Assembly: GCA_963556195.1 (NCBI GenBank)
Contig: OY744516.1
Coordinates: 37,457,778 to 37,521,777, forward strand
Source of the DNA: Sepiola atlantica
Taxonomy: Eukaryota; Mollusca; Cephalopoda; Sepiida; Sepiolidae
Length of the DNA: 64,000 nt
Reading direction: 5' to 3'
Shown here: one piece after another, positions 33,241 to 44,247 of the stretch
Numbering within the stretch: the first letter of the stretch is position 1
How the letters are laid out: the number at the start of each line of letters is the position of its first letter
Translations under genes and position numbers: made by a program
The notes under the pieces: generated by a model
Databases searched by the model: none
Told to the model about the DNA's origin: nothing
What the model saw: only the letters and a program-made list of their open reading frames with translations

Positions 33241-34045
33241 ATATATTGCTGATAGCTTTTTAATTTAGTGAGTCCTGGGACCCACATATTTGATTTTAAT
33301 AAGTTTTTGAGAAATTACACACACACACACACACACGTTGATTGAAAAGTAACTCATCATTAAGTGCTCATGAATTTTTTTTTTTAAATAAAAGAAAAGA
33401 AAAAAAAATTTTTTTGTACTAATAAGTCACTATTTATCAAGGCTAAAAAACAAACTCAAGTTTAAGGTTTAATGAGATGAATAGATTGACAATAAGTGAA
33501 TTGCGAGCCCCCACCTCTCTGCTTTGTCGTTTAGTCTTCATATTTCTTGAATGATATTTCTGACAAAGGGGTAAGAATTGCTTGTTTTCTGGATTGGCTG
33601 TTGTTTTGAGTGGTGATATGTAGAGATTTTCAATCCTCTCATAGTATTCATCATCATTCAATTGTCAATCTATCCATCTCATTAAACCTTTTTCTAAAGT
33701 ACTTTTTTAGCCTTGATGATTGGTGACTCGTTAGCAAAAAAAAAAAAAAAAGGCAGTTCCCAGGTGGCTGGGACATCTTTTGGTCAATGCTCATGCCCAT
33801 CTCAAATTCTAAATAAATCCTATGTTAAATATACGTTTTCTTATACTCATTTTTTGTAGGAATTACATTCAATATGTATTAATTGAATGTAATTCCTATA
33901 AGTATTTAATTATAGGGAGTTACTTTCTAATCACCATATATATATATATATATATATAATTATTAATGACAATATATGTATTAGCATATACTATCAGAGC
34001 CTTTTTACTTTGCAGTCTCCTTAAAAGATTCAGCTCGATGATTGT
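33241..34045. repeat. Non-coding, with a perfect 17-bp-arm hairpin
   Basis: 33857-33873 and 33882-33898 are perfect reverse complements with an eight-base loop. (CA)n lies at 33318-33338 and (TA)n at 33938-33958. No gene. Confidence 0.7.
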
Positions 34046-34049
34046 CAAT

Positions 34050-34783
34050 TAGTGACGACAGCAAATATAAGTCAGTTCATATTATATTCCAATAACCATG
34101 GTTTTATTTTATTATTTTTATTTTTTCACATTTCAAAAGAACATAACATTTCTGTGAGATATATTTTTTACGGTCCGTTTCATTTGTCTTGTGCCAAACA
34201 ACGTTTTTATGTCAATATCGTCTCTGCAACATTACACAATCATCAAAAAAATTCACAAAGAGTAAAAGTTCTTGGATTAAAGTGTCTTGAAAAAACCTAC
34301 ACTATACAGTGGTTCATTTTTGGGTGAAACCAAACAAAAACCAAAGAAAAAGAGCAAACTCACACGTGGGGAACCCACTAATACGCCATTTTGAATTTTT
34401 CGTTCGAAGCTAGTACATCCTAAAAGTTGTGTGGACATTTATAAATTTTAATTCAGTAATATTTCTTAAAATAGTTCTATAATTTATTTATAAAAATTCT
34501 AATTCACTTGAGGGTAATTTTTTTACTTTCTAAAGTTACATCAAATTAGCCTTCATATGTCTATTTAGGTCATTTGGATATGAAGCTCTTTTAAGTTCAA
34601 CAGTTTAGAGCTAGTTTCATATACTCAGCCATCCATTCAAGCAACTATTAAGATTGTTATACTTCGCACTGTATAGTGTAGGTTTTTTCAAGACACTTTA
34701 ATCCAAGAACTTTTTACTCATTGTGAATTTTTCTGATGATTTTGTATTATAATATTGAATATAATATGAACCTGACTTATATA

Positions 34784-34787
<4 letters not shown>
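34050..34787. mobile_element. Inverted-repeat element
   Basis: 34229-34313 is repeated inverted at about 34667-34750, sharing GTTCTTGGATTAAAGTGTCT. An outer segment (34065-34095) pairs with 34756-34785. The left arm carries an extra ~130 bases with a 91-codon frame of no recognisable domain. It could be a non-autonomous foldback element. Termini are unresolved. Confidence 0.5.

Positions 34788-34799
<12 letters not shown>

Positions 34800-34841
<42 letters not shown>
34800..34841. repeat. (TA)n microsatellite
   Basis: A nearly pure TA tract lying between two inverted-repeat elements. Confidence 0.9.
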
Positions 34842-34847
<6 letters not shown>

Positions 34848-34889
34848 CATTGGGGTACAGTCAATACTGTCAAATATATTTTATAGTTT

Positions 34890-37840
34890 CATTCCAATGA
34901 CCATAGGTCAAAATCAATCTAAAACCATAATTTCCATTTATTGTTTCAATCTATTTATTTTCATATTTCAGCGAATACCTGTATTTCTTCGTCTCACTAA
35001 ACAAAATTTATCATTTATTTTTTTCCAAATTTAATACTTTCTTTTACACGTGTTTCACAGCAAAGTCAAGAGAAATATATAGTTTAACTTTGTTGATCAT
35101 CAATACAATAGTTCATTCAATGGCAATAGGAAAACATATAATTCCAAAAACAGGAAGATGGAAAAAGTTTAAGAGGTCTTGTCAAAAATAACGGCAAAAT
35201 ACATGAAAAAAAACTCATTTGAAAAATGATGACAAAAATTCAGTCTCCCCCACTGTGCTAACCTGAATCAACTTCAAGTGCAAAGCAAAAACCCGATGGA
35301 AGAATCTCCCATGAAAAAACGTTGGAAAAAAAAAACAGTTGATAAATTATTATTTATCCTGAAGATAAATATTACCTGTTAAAAAGATTTCAAATCCATA
35401 TAAAAGCTTAATACGAAAATACGGTTAGTTTAGAATATTTTCTAATGTACGCAGCAAATTCGTAGAAAATATGCTTAAATGTTGACTTACATAAACCTAA
35501 ATTCCAGATAGATAAATGGTTCCATCATGGATATTTTTAAAATTTAAACATTTTTTTTATTTTTTAACAAAAATAAAATTAAAAATTATAGTTAATCTGG
35601 TTTAATTTCTAAGTATTTATTTTATATTTTTTTCTAATTAAATTTCAAAGAAGTGACTCAAAAGTTTCCCCGATTCAATAAATAATCAAACCCCACTGAG
35701 CTAGAATTAATCAACTTGAAGGGCCAAGCAAACCCTCAATGGAAGAATTCCTCGCAAAAAAAAAACTTGAAAAAGTTACAATTGATAAATTATTATTTAT
35801 CCTGAAGATAAATAATACCTGTTATTTTTTTAAAATTCCATATAAAAGCTTGATATGGAAATACAGTCAGTCCAGAGTACTTTCCAATGTAAACATCAGA
35901 TTTGCAGCAGAAAGGTAGAACTATCCTTAAATGTGGACTTACATAACCTAAATTCATGGATCTTAATATTTAAAAAAATTTTTTTTTTTATACTTATTAG
36001 CGAAAATAAGATAAAAAAATTATAGTTAATAAGATTCAATTTCTAAGTATTTTTTTTTTCCCAATTAAATTCATGAAAAATGACTCAAAAGTTTAACCGA
36101 TTCATTAGACATATTCCTAGCCTATGCATATGATACAAGGGACATAATTCATTTGAAAAAAATCACGAGTTTTCTTCACCTAAATTATTTTAAATTTTCA
36201 GATAAAAAAATTCAAAATGGAAACAAAAAAAAAATCCTTTGTCACTCTATATTTAAAATAAGACAACTGTCTCGTTAAGTGTATTTAGTTAAATCAACCC
36301 CCTCCCCCAAGACTTGTTTATACAAAAAAAAAATTAGAATTGAAATTTTCAACTAAAATTGTAAACTATTCACACGAGAAAAACATATATAATTCCATTC
36401 ATCTCGCACATATTAGTACACCGGAATAACATTATTCTAAACTAAAATCGTTGTGAATAGTCACACCCTATCAATTCCTCTCCATATGTCCACATATATT
36501 CTGGAATAGGTCTTTCTCAATAATTTCTATAAGTTGAACATGTTGATACATGTTCCCCCGGACTAAGCTTTATTATGTAATAGAATCCCATCAATACTAA
36601 TGTATCAGTTAATTCAAAAAATTCCGTCCCATGTAAATAAATTCTAATTTAAAATTTCCCATTAATTAATTTACTACATAATTACATACATGTAGCGAAT
36701 ACTACTAAAATTACCCCCCCAAATTCTTATTTATAATTACATTTGCTAGCAGTGAATTACATACAAAATTGCAATCTATCTGTACTAAAAGGACCTTTTT
36801 AATTTGTAACCCCCTCCCTATAATTTTATATCAGTATAAACTAATTAATTTACTAGATCTACCATAAAGGTTCCATGATATATATCCCCCCCCCCCAAAA
36901 AAAAAAACCCTTTTTATATATCCTCAATTTTAATATACTGGTTAAAAGATAATTATTGTCAATCAAGACCCAGTGCATATTTTATTGGAATTTAAAGTTA
37001 ATGTTTGTTTATAATCTATCAAATCCTGATATAACTTATTCATGATAATTATTTAATTTAATTGGAAGGCAAAATACTATACACCCCTTCTTATAAAATA
37101 GCCATCTTCCCCCCATAAAACCTCTAAGCTAACACTTGGAATGTAAAGTGTGCCAATACCCACATTATAAAGTTTACCCCCAACCCCTCAATGACCGTTA
37201 CACCTTAAACTCCCCCTCCACTCAAAAACCCTTATATACTTACCAAAAAAAGGCTTATATACCTATTCTAGTTTCGATAATAATTTCCTCATGTAAGAAA
37301 CTCAACTATCCCTCTCTGTTTCCGAATTGCTGAATATCCCTTCATAAATTTGTGGTTTTATGATCTAACGATAATGCTTAACTTTGAAGATTAAAAAAAA
37401 GATTTTTCCATCGGGATTTTGCTTTGCATTTAAAGTTGATTCAGGCTAGCTCAGTTGGGTTTGATTATAAGTGACGGTTTGGAAGATAGTTTAAAATTTC
37501 TGGAACAAAGTTTTTTTTTTGGGGGGGGGGGGTTGTCATCATTTTTCAAGTAAGTTTTTTTCATGTATTTTGACAAGACATAAACTTTTTCCTTTCTCTC
37601 TCCTGTTTTTGGGATATGTTTTTCTATTGCCATTAAATGAACTATTGCTCTGATGATCAGCAAAGTTAAACTAAAGATTATATTTCTCTTGACTTTGCTA
37701 TGAAACGCGCATAAAAAGTATTAAATTTGGAAAAAATAAATTAAAAATTTTGTTTTGTGAGACGAAGAAGAAATACAGGTATTCGCTGAAATATGAAAAT
37801 TATGGTTTTGGATTTATTTTTTCCTATGGTCATTAGAATA
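34890..37840. mobile_element. Large inverted-repeat (foldback-like) element, ~3 kb
   Basis: The left arm at about 34890-35310 matches, inverted, the right arm at about 37395-37840. Examples are the outer CCAATGACCATAGG/CCTATGGTCATTAG, GCGAATACCTGTATTTCTTC, AGTCAAGAGAAATAT and the inner TTGATTCAGG/CCTGAATCAA. The AT-rich interior repeats part of the left arm directly at about 35650-35960. There is no ORF of substance. Long arms without coding capacity fit a non-autonomous foldback transposon or an inverted duplication. Confidence 0.65.
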
Positions 37841-38353
37841 TAAAGTGTATATGCTCTGAAGCTTGTTGTAATACAATGTCATTGAGCTTACAATTTGAAA
37901 CGCTTTCAGATATTATAAGGAGTATATACCTAAATACATATTTTTGTAAGAACTCACAAATTATATATATATATATATAAATGAATGATAATAATTATGT
38001 GCATGTGTTGCTCAACTAAAAAGCTACAAATATTTTCATATTTGAAAAAAACTTATATAGCTTTATGGAAACATAAAACCATGTAAATTATATCATAGTT
38101 TTTAATATTTCAGACAAAAAAAATCCTGTTTGATAAAAAATGAATATGAAGCTTTACTGAATAATTAGACATTTAAGTCTTTCTTATTTCTCCTTATCGT
38201 TTCATTCGTTGTTGTTTTTTTTTTTAACCATCCCCAACACTTATTCTAACTGTTCTTTGATAATGCTCTTGTGTTTGCATGTGTCTGACGGCGTTACATG
38301 GAATTTTCTGTTTGAATTGCAAGGAGAATTTCTCTTTTTTTAATTATTAATTT
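37841..38353. other. Non-coding intron
   Basis: A (TA)n tract is at 37961-37979. No gene is seen. Confidence 0.5.
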
Positions 38354-38394
38354 TAGCAAAAAATATGCTCCTTTAGGTCACATATTTTTTGCTA
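38354..38394. repeat. TAGCAAAAAATATG hairpin, copy 1
   Basis: A perfect 14-bp-arm hairpin with a CTCCTTTAGGTCA-type loop. Nearly the same hairpin occurs at 56065-56104 and 62070-62110. In each case a U2-like tandem repeat lies within 1 kb. Confidence 0.8.
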
Positions 38395-38460
38395 GAATAT
38401 ATATGTAAGTGTTGAGTTTGCTAGTGAACAGCCGATTGTGCCAATTTCTTAATGTATACT

Positions 38461-38585
38461 CCTCCAAAAGAAGAGGTGTGTCTTGGAGGATGGTATCATG
38501 ACCACAGAACAGATACTACATTACCATCACCCAAAAAAAAGGAGGAGGTAATACCTGGGAGGATGATATCATGACGAATGAACAT
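38461..38585 (-). repeat. U2-like tandem units (minus strand)
   Basis: About 1.3 units of the ~90-bp repeat whose + form is GTAGTATCTGTTCTG, TGGTCATGATACCATCCTCC, then a C/T-rich and GGAGG segment. The minus-strand copy here reads CATGACCACAGAACAGATAC. See the array at 55222-55475. Confidence 0.65.
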
Positions 38586-38589
38586 TTCC

Positions 38590-39012
38590 CACCTTCTGAA
38601 TTGAGCCTTGTTAGATGTAGTCTTCAATATACATGCATCTATTAGTCTTATTACTGTTAAGTGCAAGTAATTTGTTCAAAGTTAAAATGAAATCTTTCTT
38701 AGTCTGTAAAAAGAACTTATACATATTAAAAACACTTATGTTGGAGTTGAGACCTGATTTGTGTGTATTTAGTTTTAATATCCATTTTTTTCTCTTTGTT
38801 AGCATATTTGAACAGGAATTTGGTGCCTATTATCTCGTGTATGTTCTGTTTGGTTGAAATGTTTAACTATTTGGGAGTAAAGGGTTTTTTGTCTGATATT
38901 AAGTTTGTGGTTATTAAATCGGAGTCTAAAAGCTAATTTTGTTTCACCTATGTATCTGCTATTTGGACATTTTATACAAAAGATGTAATATATAACATTG
39001 AGCCGATCACAA
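38590..39012 (-). pseudogene. Penelope-like element GIY-YIG endonuclease fragment
   Basis: On the minus strand from ~39012 the frame reads CTCDRLNVIYYIFCIKCPNS, RYIGETKLAFRLRFNNHKLN and then ...KHFNQTEH. VIYYI...C..C...RYIGET...R...NH is the GIY-YIG nuclease core typical of Penelope-like retroelements. One in-frame stop follows ...VQIC. The same frame then continues with EKKWILKLNTHKSGLN, which matches the usual tail of this domain. No RT domain is attached here. A related RT fragment is at 25914-26210. Confidence 0.82.
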
Positions 39013-39319
39013 GTACATATACATTCTTTGGCTTAATTCTAATGAAACCAATCAATTGAAATGTTGGCACTGTCAATGTAAGTAAAAAATCTTAAAAAAA
39101 CAGATAAATTCTGCTAATAACAATCTTAGTATTAAGCACTATTGGATTGATATAAACCAACTGAAATGTATCTGATATATAACTGCACCTACCTCTGATA
39201 TACTGACATGTTGATGGTAAAAAACTGTTACAACAACACCATATATTTACTTTATGAGGCTTGTGTAATAAATGCCTTCAGTCGCAGAAATTAGGAACTT
39301 GCGATTTCTGAAGAATCTA
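39013..39319. other. Non-coding
   Basis: I see nothing supportable. Confidence 0.45.
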
Positions 39320-41085
39320 TAAGAGTGTGGTGAATAATGGGCAATCAACAGTTTCCCCGCTATCCAACCACCATGATGTCGTTTACACGGCAACTGATAA
39401 AGCTGAACCGCTTGCCCAGCGGTTTACCTTGAACTCCACAAACCACTTCTTTCCCACTGAGTACAGAAGCCGCACTATGATCTGGTTATCACCTCTTCCC
39501 ATGTACGGAATATCATAAAACACCTTGACACCTCCAAAGCATGTTGGCCTGATCTTATCCCTTCTATAGTAATAAAGAAATGCTCTGCTGAGCTGGCCCC
39601 TGTCCTCTCCAAATTTTACAACAAATGCCTTGCTGAATCTTGCTTCCCTGAGAGCTGGAAAATTGTCTCTGTGATATAAGTTCAAGAATTTTGGTGAAAG
39701 AACTGACCCCCAAAATTATCGCCCTAACAGTCTCTTCCCGCTCTTTGCTAAAATCTTTGAATCATTAATCAATTTAGCGATAGTTCACCACCTTGTTAAT
39801 GCTAAACTTCTCTCTGACCAACAGTATGGATTTAGGTGGTCTACTGCGAATATCCTAACAGTTATCTCTGAACGCATATACCATACACTGGACAAGGTAG
39901 TGGAGCTAGAGCGGTAGCGCTTGATATATCCAAAACCTTTGACAAGGTCTGGCATGAAGGTCTTCTCATGAAAATTAATTTGTACGGTATTATTGGATGA
40001 ATATTTAATATAATTAGATCTTTCGTAGCCAAATGAAAGATCCAGGTTGTTCTCGATGGCCGTACATCTAAACAACATGCGATTAATGCGAGTGTGCCCC
40101 AGGGGTTGATCCTTGGATTTTTATTATTCCTGATTTTCATAAATTACCTCACTAATGCAATTGTGTTAGAGATGTGTATATTTGCTGATGACACCATGCT
40201 TGATAATCAACATGTGGGAAAAATGAATGTGCACACATCCAAGGTAATGACTGAATCTTTAGAAAATGACCTCCAGTCTTTAGTGGAATAGGGACATAAA
40301 TTGATGGAAACATTTAATGCTACTAAAACGAAGCTCATTTCCTTTAACAATTATAAGAAACCTTTTCAACCACCGATTGTCATGGCTAATAGCACTCTAC
40401 CTGAGAGTCTATGATTCAAACTCTTGCATCTAACATTCACAGGTAACATGAATGAGAACAAATACATATACATTGCCAAAGCTGTTGCAAGGAAGGTGGG
40501 CTCCCTCTACCATGCTAGAAAACTCCTCACACCTGCCAATATCTTATATTTCTAGAAAGCAATCATCCGCTCATACATGAAGTATTGTTGTCACGTCTGG
40601 GTTGGTGCACAAATCACAAGTCTCCTTTTTAGACATTTAGGCATGATCCAAAAAAGAGGCTCTGATCTAATAAGTCCCACACGGTCTACCAAGCTCCAGC
40701 CTCTGCCCCATCGCTGCAAGTACTTTAATAGAATGTGCTCCAACGAACTTGCTGCACTGATGTGAGTACCCCTGACTAACACGACAATCAACAAAATCCC
40801 CCCCCCTTTCACTGTAGAGGTCTCCATATGCCAGAAGGCTTTCAACTCTAATAGTTTCTTTCCTCTTTAATAGCTTCTTTCCTCGCTGCTAGCCTTTGGA
40901 ATTCCCTCCCTACTCCCTTGATTGTACTGAGATTCAGAAGTTTAAATGTAATGTGAACAAATATCTTGCTGAACAGCTCCCCACTTAGGATGACCCTGTA
41001 GGTATGGCCCCTAATTCACAGTAGCCCCTTACATCTCAGTGGCAATGTACCTTGTTTTGGGTGAATTATAAAATAATAAAAATAA
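39320..41085 (+). pseudogene. LINE reverse-transcriptase fragment (jockey/CR1-like), longest copy
   Basis: This contains most of an RT in broken frames: the region around SRTMIWLSPLPMYGIS (a shadow frame at 39327-39515), then NYRPNSLFPLFAKIFESLIN, QQYGFRW, SKTFDKVWHEGLLMKINLYG, GLILGFLLFLIFINYLTNAI and CIFADDTML. The C-terminal part includes MKYCCHVWVG (about 40577) and the FNSLP-type tail, ending at the AATAAAA-rich 3' terminus near 41085. Frameshifts and stops make it inactive. It is homologous to 3757-4830, 12940-13150 and 52570-53050 (-). Confidence 0.85.
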
Positions 41086-41448
41086 AATAAAATAAAAAAT
41101 TAAGTATAAAAAAACAACAACAAAAAACAATGAAAAGTAAGATATATATAAAAAAAAATTAGCATCGAAATAATAAATTATATTTAGCTTCTAGCTTTAC
41201 AAAATGTTACTTAAACTGAATTCTTAGATTAAGCTTTTAAAAATGTTTAACTTTACTAAGGTTGATAATAAGTTTTATAAAAATTACTGGTAGGTACTCT
41301 CGGCAGTGGAAATAAATGAGTACTCCTGCTCCCTGCCCTGAACTTCTTTTACTTTTTTATTCTTACTTTTTTAATTTCTATAATTGTCCATATTAAAGTT
41401 ATAAATAAAATGATAATTTTCTGTTTATTGATGTCCTGCATTACAATT
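41086..41448. other. Non-coding
   Basis: AT-rich. No gene is seen. Confidence 0.45.
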
Positions 41449-41660
41449 GCCTCGATAGCTCAATTGGTTAGACCACCATACTTACAGACGGAGGTTCTAT
41501 GTTCGAACCTCACCCGGCCATAAGTATTTTTACTAATTTCCTACGAAATGAACTTATAATATTAAACAGATTGTTTACTTTCACTTATTTCTATAATCTC
41601 CATAATTTACGGAAATTAGAACCCCAGATGACATCGGGTAGCCCTGCTAGTAACTAATAA
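41449..41660 (+). mobile_element. tRNA-derived SINE
   Basis: GCCTCGATAGCTCAATTGGT (A-box region, TAGCTCAATTGG) and TATGTTCGAACCTCACCC (B box GTTCGAACC) are spaced as in a tRNA. The two acceptor strands (GCCTCGA and CCCGGCC) do not pair, so this is a SINE head. The body runs to about 41660, where TCGGGTAGCCCTGCTAGTAA is the reverse of the recurrent ACTAGCAGGG motif. Confidence 0.68.
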
Positions 41661-41965
41661 AATTTGTAAAATACATGAATCCACTCAGTGTAACATTTCT
41701 CTGTTAAATAGTACAACTGTTCTAACAATTTATTTACAAAAGTAAAATATTGATTTAGAAAACTGGTTCCTGACATTAAAGCTTGGTATGCAGTTAAACA
41801 ACCCCTCCCCTTATTATAGATTATAATAAAAAGAAAAAAAGGATTTAAAACCAGATTAATATGCCTCCGGGAACCAACTGATTCCAAATATTCTATTGGT
41901 TTTGCTTGAAAATCTACCATTGGCAATTGATGGATGGATGCGCACGCACGCACACACATCTTTAC

Positions 41966-42029
<64 letters not shown>

Positions 42030-42935
42030 CTGTGTAAACACAGACTTAACTTTCCATAGTGATTGACAGTTTTACATGAAAGCAACCAGACCATATAATA
42101 CTTGCCGAAACACATCATATTTATATAGGATGATATTCAGCATTTTAACCTGTGAAGTAAAGCAAGTTAATACTTATCTATATGTGAAGGTTTGTTTTAA
42201 AGGAAATAAATATCTGACACAATATTTACGAGTGGTCGGAAAAAAGTAATAGAGAAAAACAAACTAACTAAATAGAATAAGAAATAATTCAACACCGAAT
42301 CTTTAGATTTGATATTTCGTTTCAACAGAAGATAGAATTTAAGATTTTTAAATGAAATAAGTTTTGTTATTTTGGTGTCTTTTTTTATTATACACTAGTT
42401 GCACCTCCCGACGTTGCCCGGGATTCAGTGAAATGATTTTAGTTTTAAAATTTTTTGTTATGTTTACTTATTTTTAAACTTAATGTAGACAACTATTATT
42501 ATATTCTTCAATTTAAAATGAATATCCTTTCTAGCTGATTTTTATTTTTAGGTGATTAAATGAATAATCATGAGTAGACAACTCATCTCTTCAGGTTTTA
42601 CCTTGGTACCGAAACATGCACCAAGCTTCATTTCTTATCAGATCATCATCTGGTTTTGGTATTTAAGGTGATATGAGTGTTTTGAACTCCAGGGTGTGTA
42701 ACACCAGGCAGCGTCTTCTGCCTGCTTTCCATGCGGTCTGATCCAAAGGTTTGATAACAGTCATGCTGAAAGCGGTCATCTCGTATGCACTCAAGTCAGG
42801 TTTTCCTTCGTCTTTCATGCATCCTCGTGCTTGGGGTATCCATGTGTGTTATTGAGTTGATGCAGGAGATGGTATGCTGTACTAGATAATACTGTGAAAG
42901 TGCAGTAAAGTGTTAAAGCAAGTTGCATTTTATTA
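41661..42935. other. Non-coding intron with microsatellite and CTAG motif
   Basis: A (TA)n tract lies at about 41970-42024, preceded by CGCACGCACGCACACACA. A CTAGTTGCACCTCCCGACGT copy of the CTAG-CCCGG motif starts at 42397. The GC-richer block 42590-42890 is probably an unclassified repeat. No gene. Confidence 0.5.
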
Positions 42936-43330
42936 CTTACTAGCAGGGGTACCCAAAGTTGCCTGGGGCTCTTCACCCACTCCTCTCTTCCCCGTTTTCC
43001 CCTCCCTATGTGCAGGCAAAAGTGTAACAATCTCTTTCTTTATCGGTTGCCCGGGGCAAAAACTGTCTCTTCCCCGGTCGCCTCCTTATCCCTGACCCTA
43101 CTCACGCCTACCCACACCCTGCCCAATCGCCTCCTCATCCCCAGGCAAAAGTGTAACATATTTTTATTATTAAAAGTACTGTCTGTCTTCCCCCCCCCCC
43201 CACCTCCCTCGAATGAATATATATCTAAGTCATCGTTTAAAAAAAAAAATCTCTGGAGTCGGTGGGGATTGAACCGTTGACCTCTCGGTCTTCGTTTTCC
43301 TTCGCTCACCATTGCACCGATTGGACAGAG
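42936..43330 (-). repeat. CTAG-motif repeat ending in a tRNA-like head
   Basis: It starts with ACTAGCAGGGGTACCCAAAG on the + strand. The far end (43252-43325) read on the minus strand has TGGTGAGCGAAGG (A-box-like) and GGTTCAATCCCCACCGACTC (B-box-like). So it is a minus-strand tRNA-headed SINE whose 3' end carries the CTAG motif, parallel to 41449-41660 on the + strand. A poly-C run lies at about 43191-43201. Confidence 0.6.
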
Positions 43331-43539
43331 TATAAGAGCTGACGAAAAATAGATCACTTGAACGCTTTTAGAATCCTGGGTTTATTTTTTCACAGATCGC
43401 ATGCTACGAAAAAACAAACAAATATATGGGAACCTATAATTATAAATAATAGATAAGTAGTGATCTATAGTGATAAGTAGTAAGATCAAAAACAAGAATA
43501 GATTTAAGGCTCTCAAAATTCATACTAGAATTGTCCGCA

Positions 43540-43835
43540 AAGACCCATGGCACAGTGGATATAGTGCTAAGTAAAATTCAGTTCTAAGTGACAGTCATCT
43601 GAAGGTTTAATCTTCAGTGCGGGCGATACGAAGAATTGCGAATTACTGAAGACTTCTTCCCAGTCATGGCAGATGGAACGAGAGCATTCTACCCCCGTGG
43701 ATTTAATAAAGGGTTCCGTTCGAAATTCCGTCCAGATTCCCAAGTTTGACAGAAAGAGTCCTGAGTTCGACAAAGTACACCTGAAGAAGGTCGGAGGTTA
43801 CATCGGCCGAAACGTTGTGATAAAAACACCCACCT
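43540..43835 (+). mobile_element. tRNA-like SINE with CTGAAGA...GAAAC module
   Basis: The head at 43547-43625 has ATGGCACAGTGGATATAGTG (A-box-like) and a GGTTTAATCTTC B-box-like element. The body includes ATGGAACGAGAGCATTCTAC. The 3' part has CACCTGAAGAAGGTCGGAGG...CGGCCGAAACGTTGTG. CTGAAGA and GAAAC flank a GGTC/GGCC stem, which looks like hammerhead boxes. However, the base where cleavage should occur is G, which the ribozyme does not tolerate. Related copies are at 27195-27410, 54318-54560 (-) and 54640-54760. Confidence 0.6.
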
Positions 43836-44100
43836 GTTCTCATCACCGATTATACCAAATTCTACAAATTTACTCTGTTGCCGTCTTATTTTAAATAATC
43901 TGTTTCAACTGCAAAATTAAAAAAAAAAGCTTTTATGGATTTTTCCAAATCATCAGGAGATTTCATCAAATGTCCTGCTGCTTGCTTCTACTTTCATTGT
44001 TTCCCTCGTCACTTGTAAAGTGTTACTTTTTATTATACATACTTATCAGCCCCCTCAAAAAAGAAAGAAATCGACTCTAATGTTTGCCTTCTTATTTCAG

Positions 44101-44247
44101 CAGATGACAGATTTCCTGCAGGATCTGTTCAAAATTCTTCTCCAAAGTCTGAGAATATTTATTGGGAAACGAGTAGTGAAGAGAAAATTCATGACCGACC
44201 TCGAAGCTCTTCCTACATAGATACAACAATAAGACATGCCATTAATG
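44101..44247 (+). CDS. SH3KBP1: SH3KBP1/CD2AP-like exon: serine-rich linker
   Basis: The exon is 147 bp. It follows TTATTTCAG and is followed by GTAATA. With the carried phase-1 base it reads SDDRFPAGSVQNSSPKSENI, YWETSSEEKIHDRPRSSSYI and DTTIRHAIN, then one base (phase 1). The whole 147 bases are open in this frame and closed in part in others. The acceptor is CAGCAG, so splicing at 44103 would change S-D-D to Y-D without a shift. The segment is polar and disordered, as expected between SH3 domains or before the proline-rich region. Similarity alone would not identify it. The phase continuity does. Confidence 0.75.

Noticed and set aside
41449..41525. Functional tRNA gene
   Set aside because: A and B boxes are good, but the acceptor strands do not pair and a SINE body follows.
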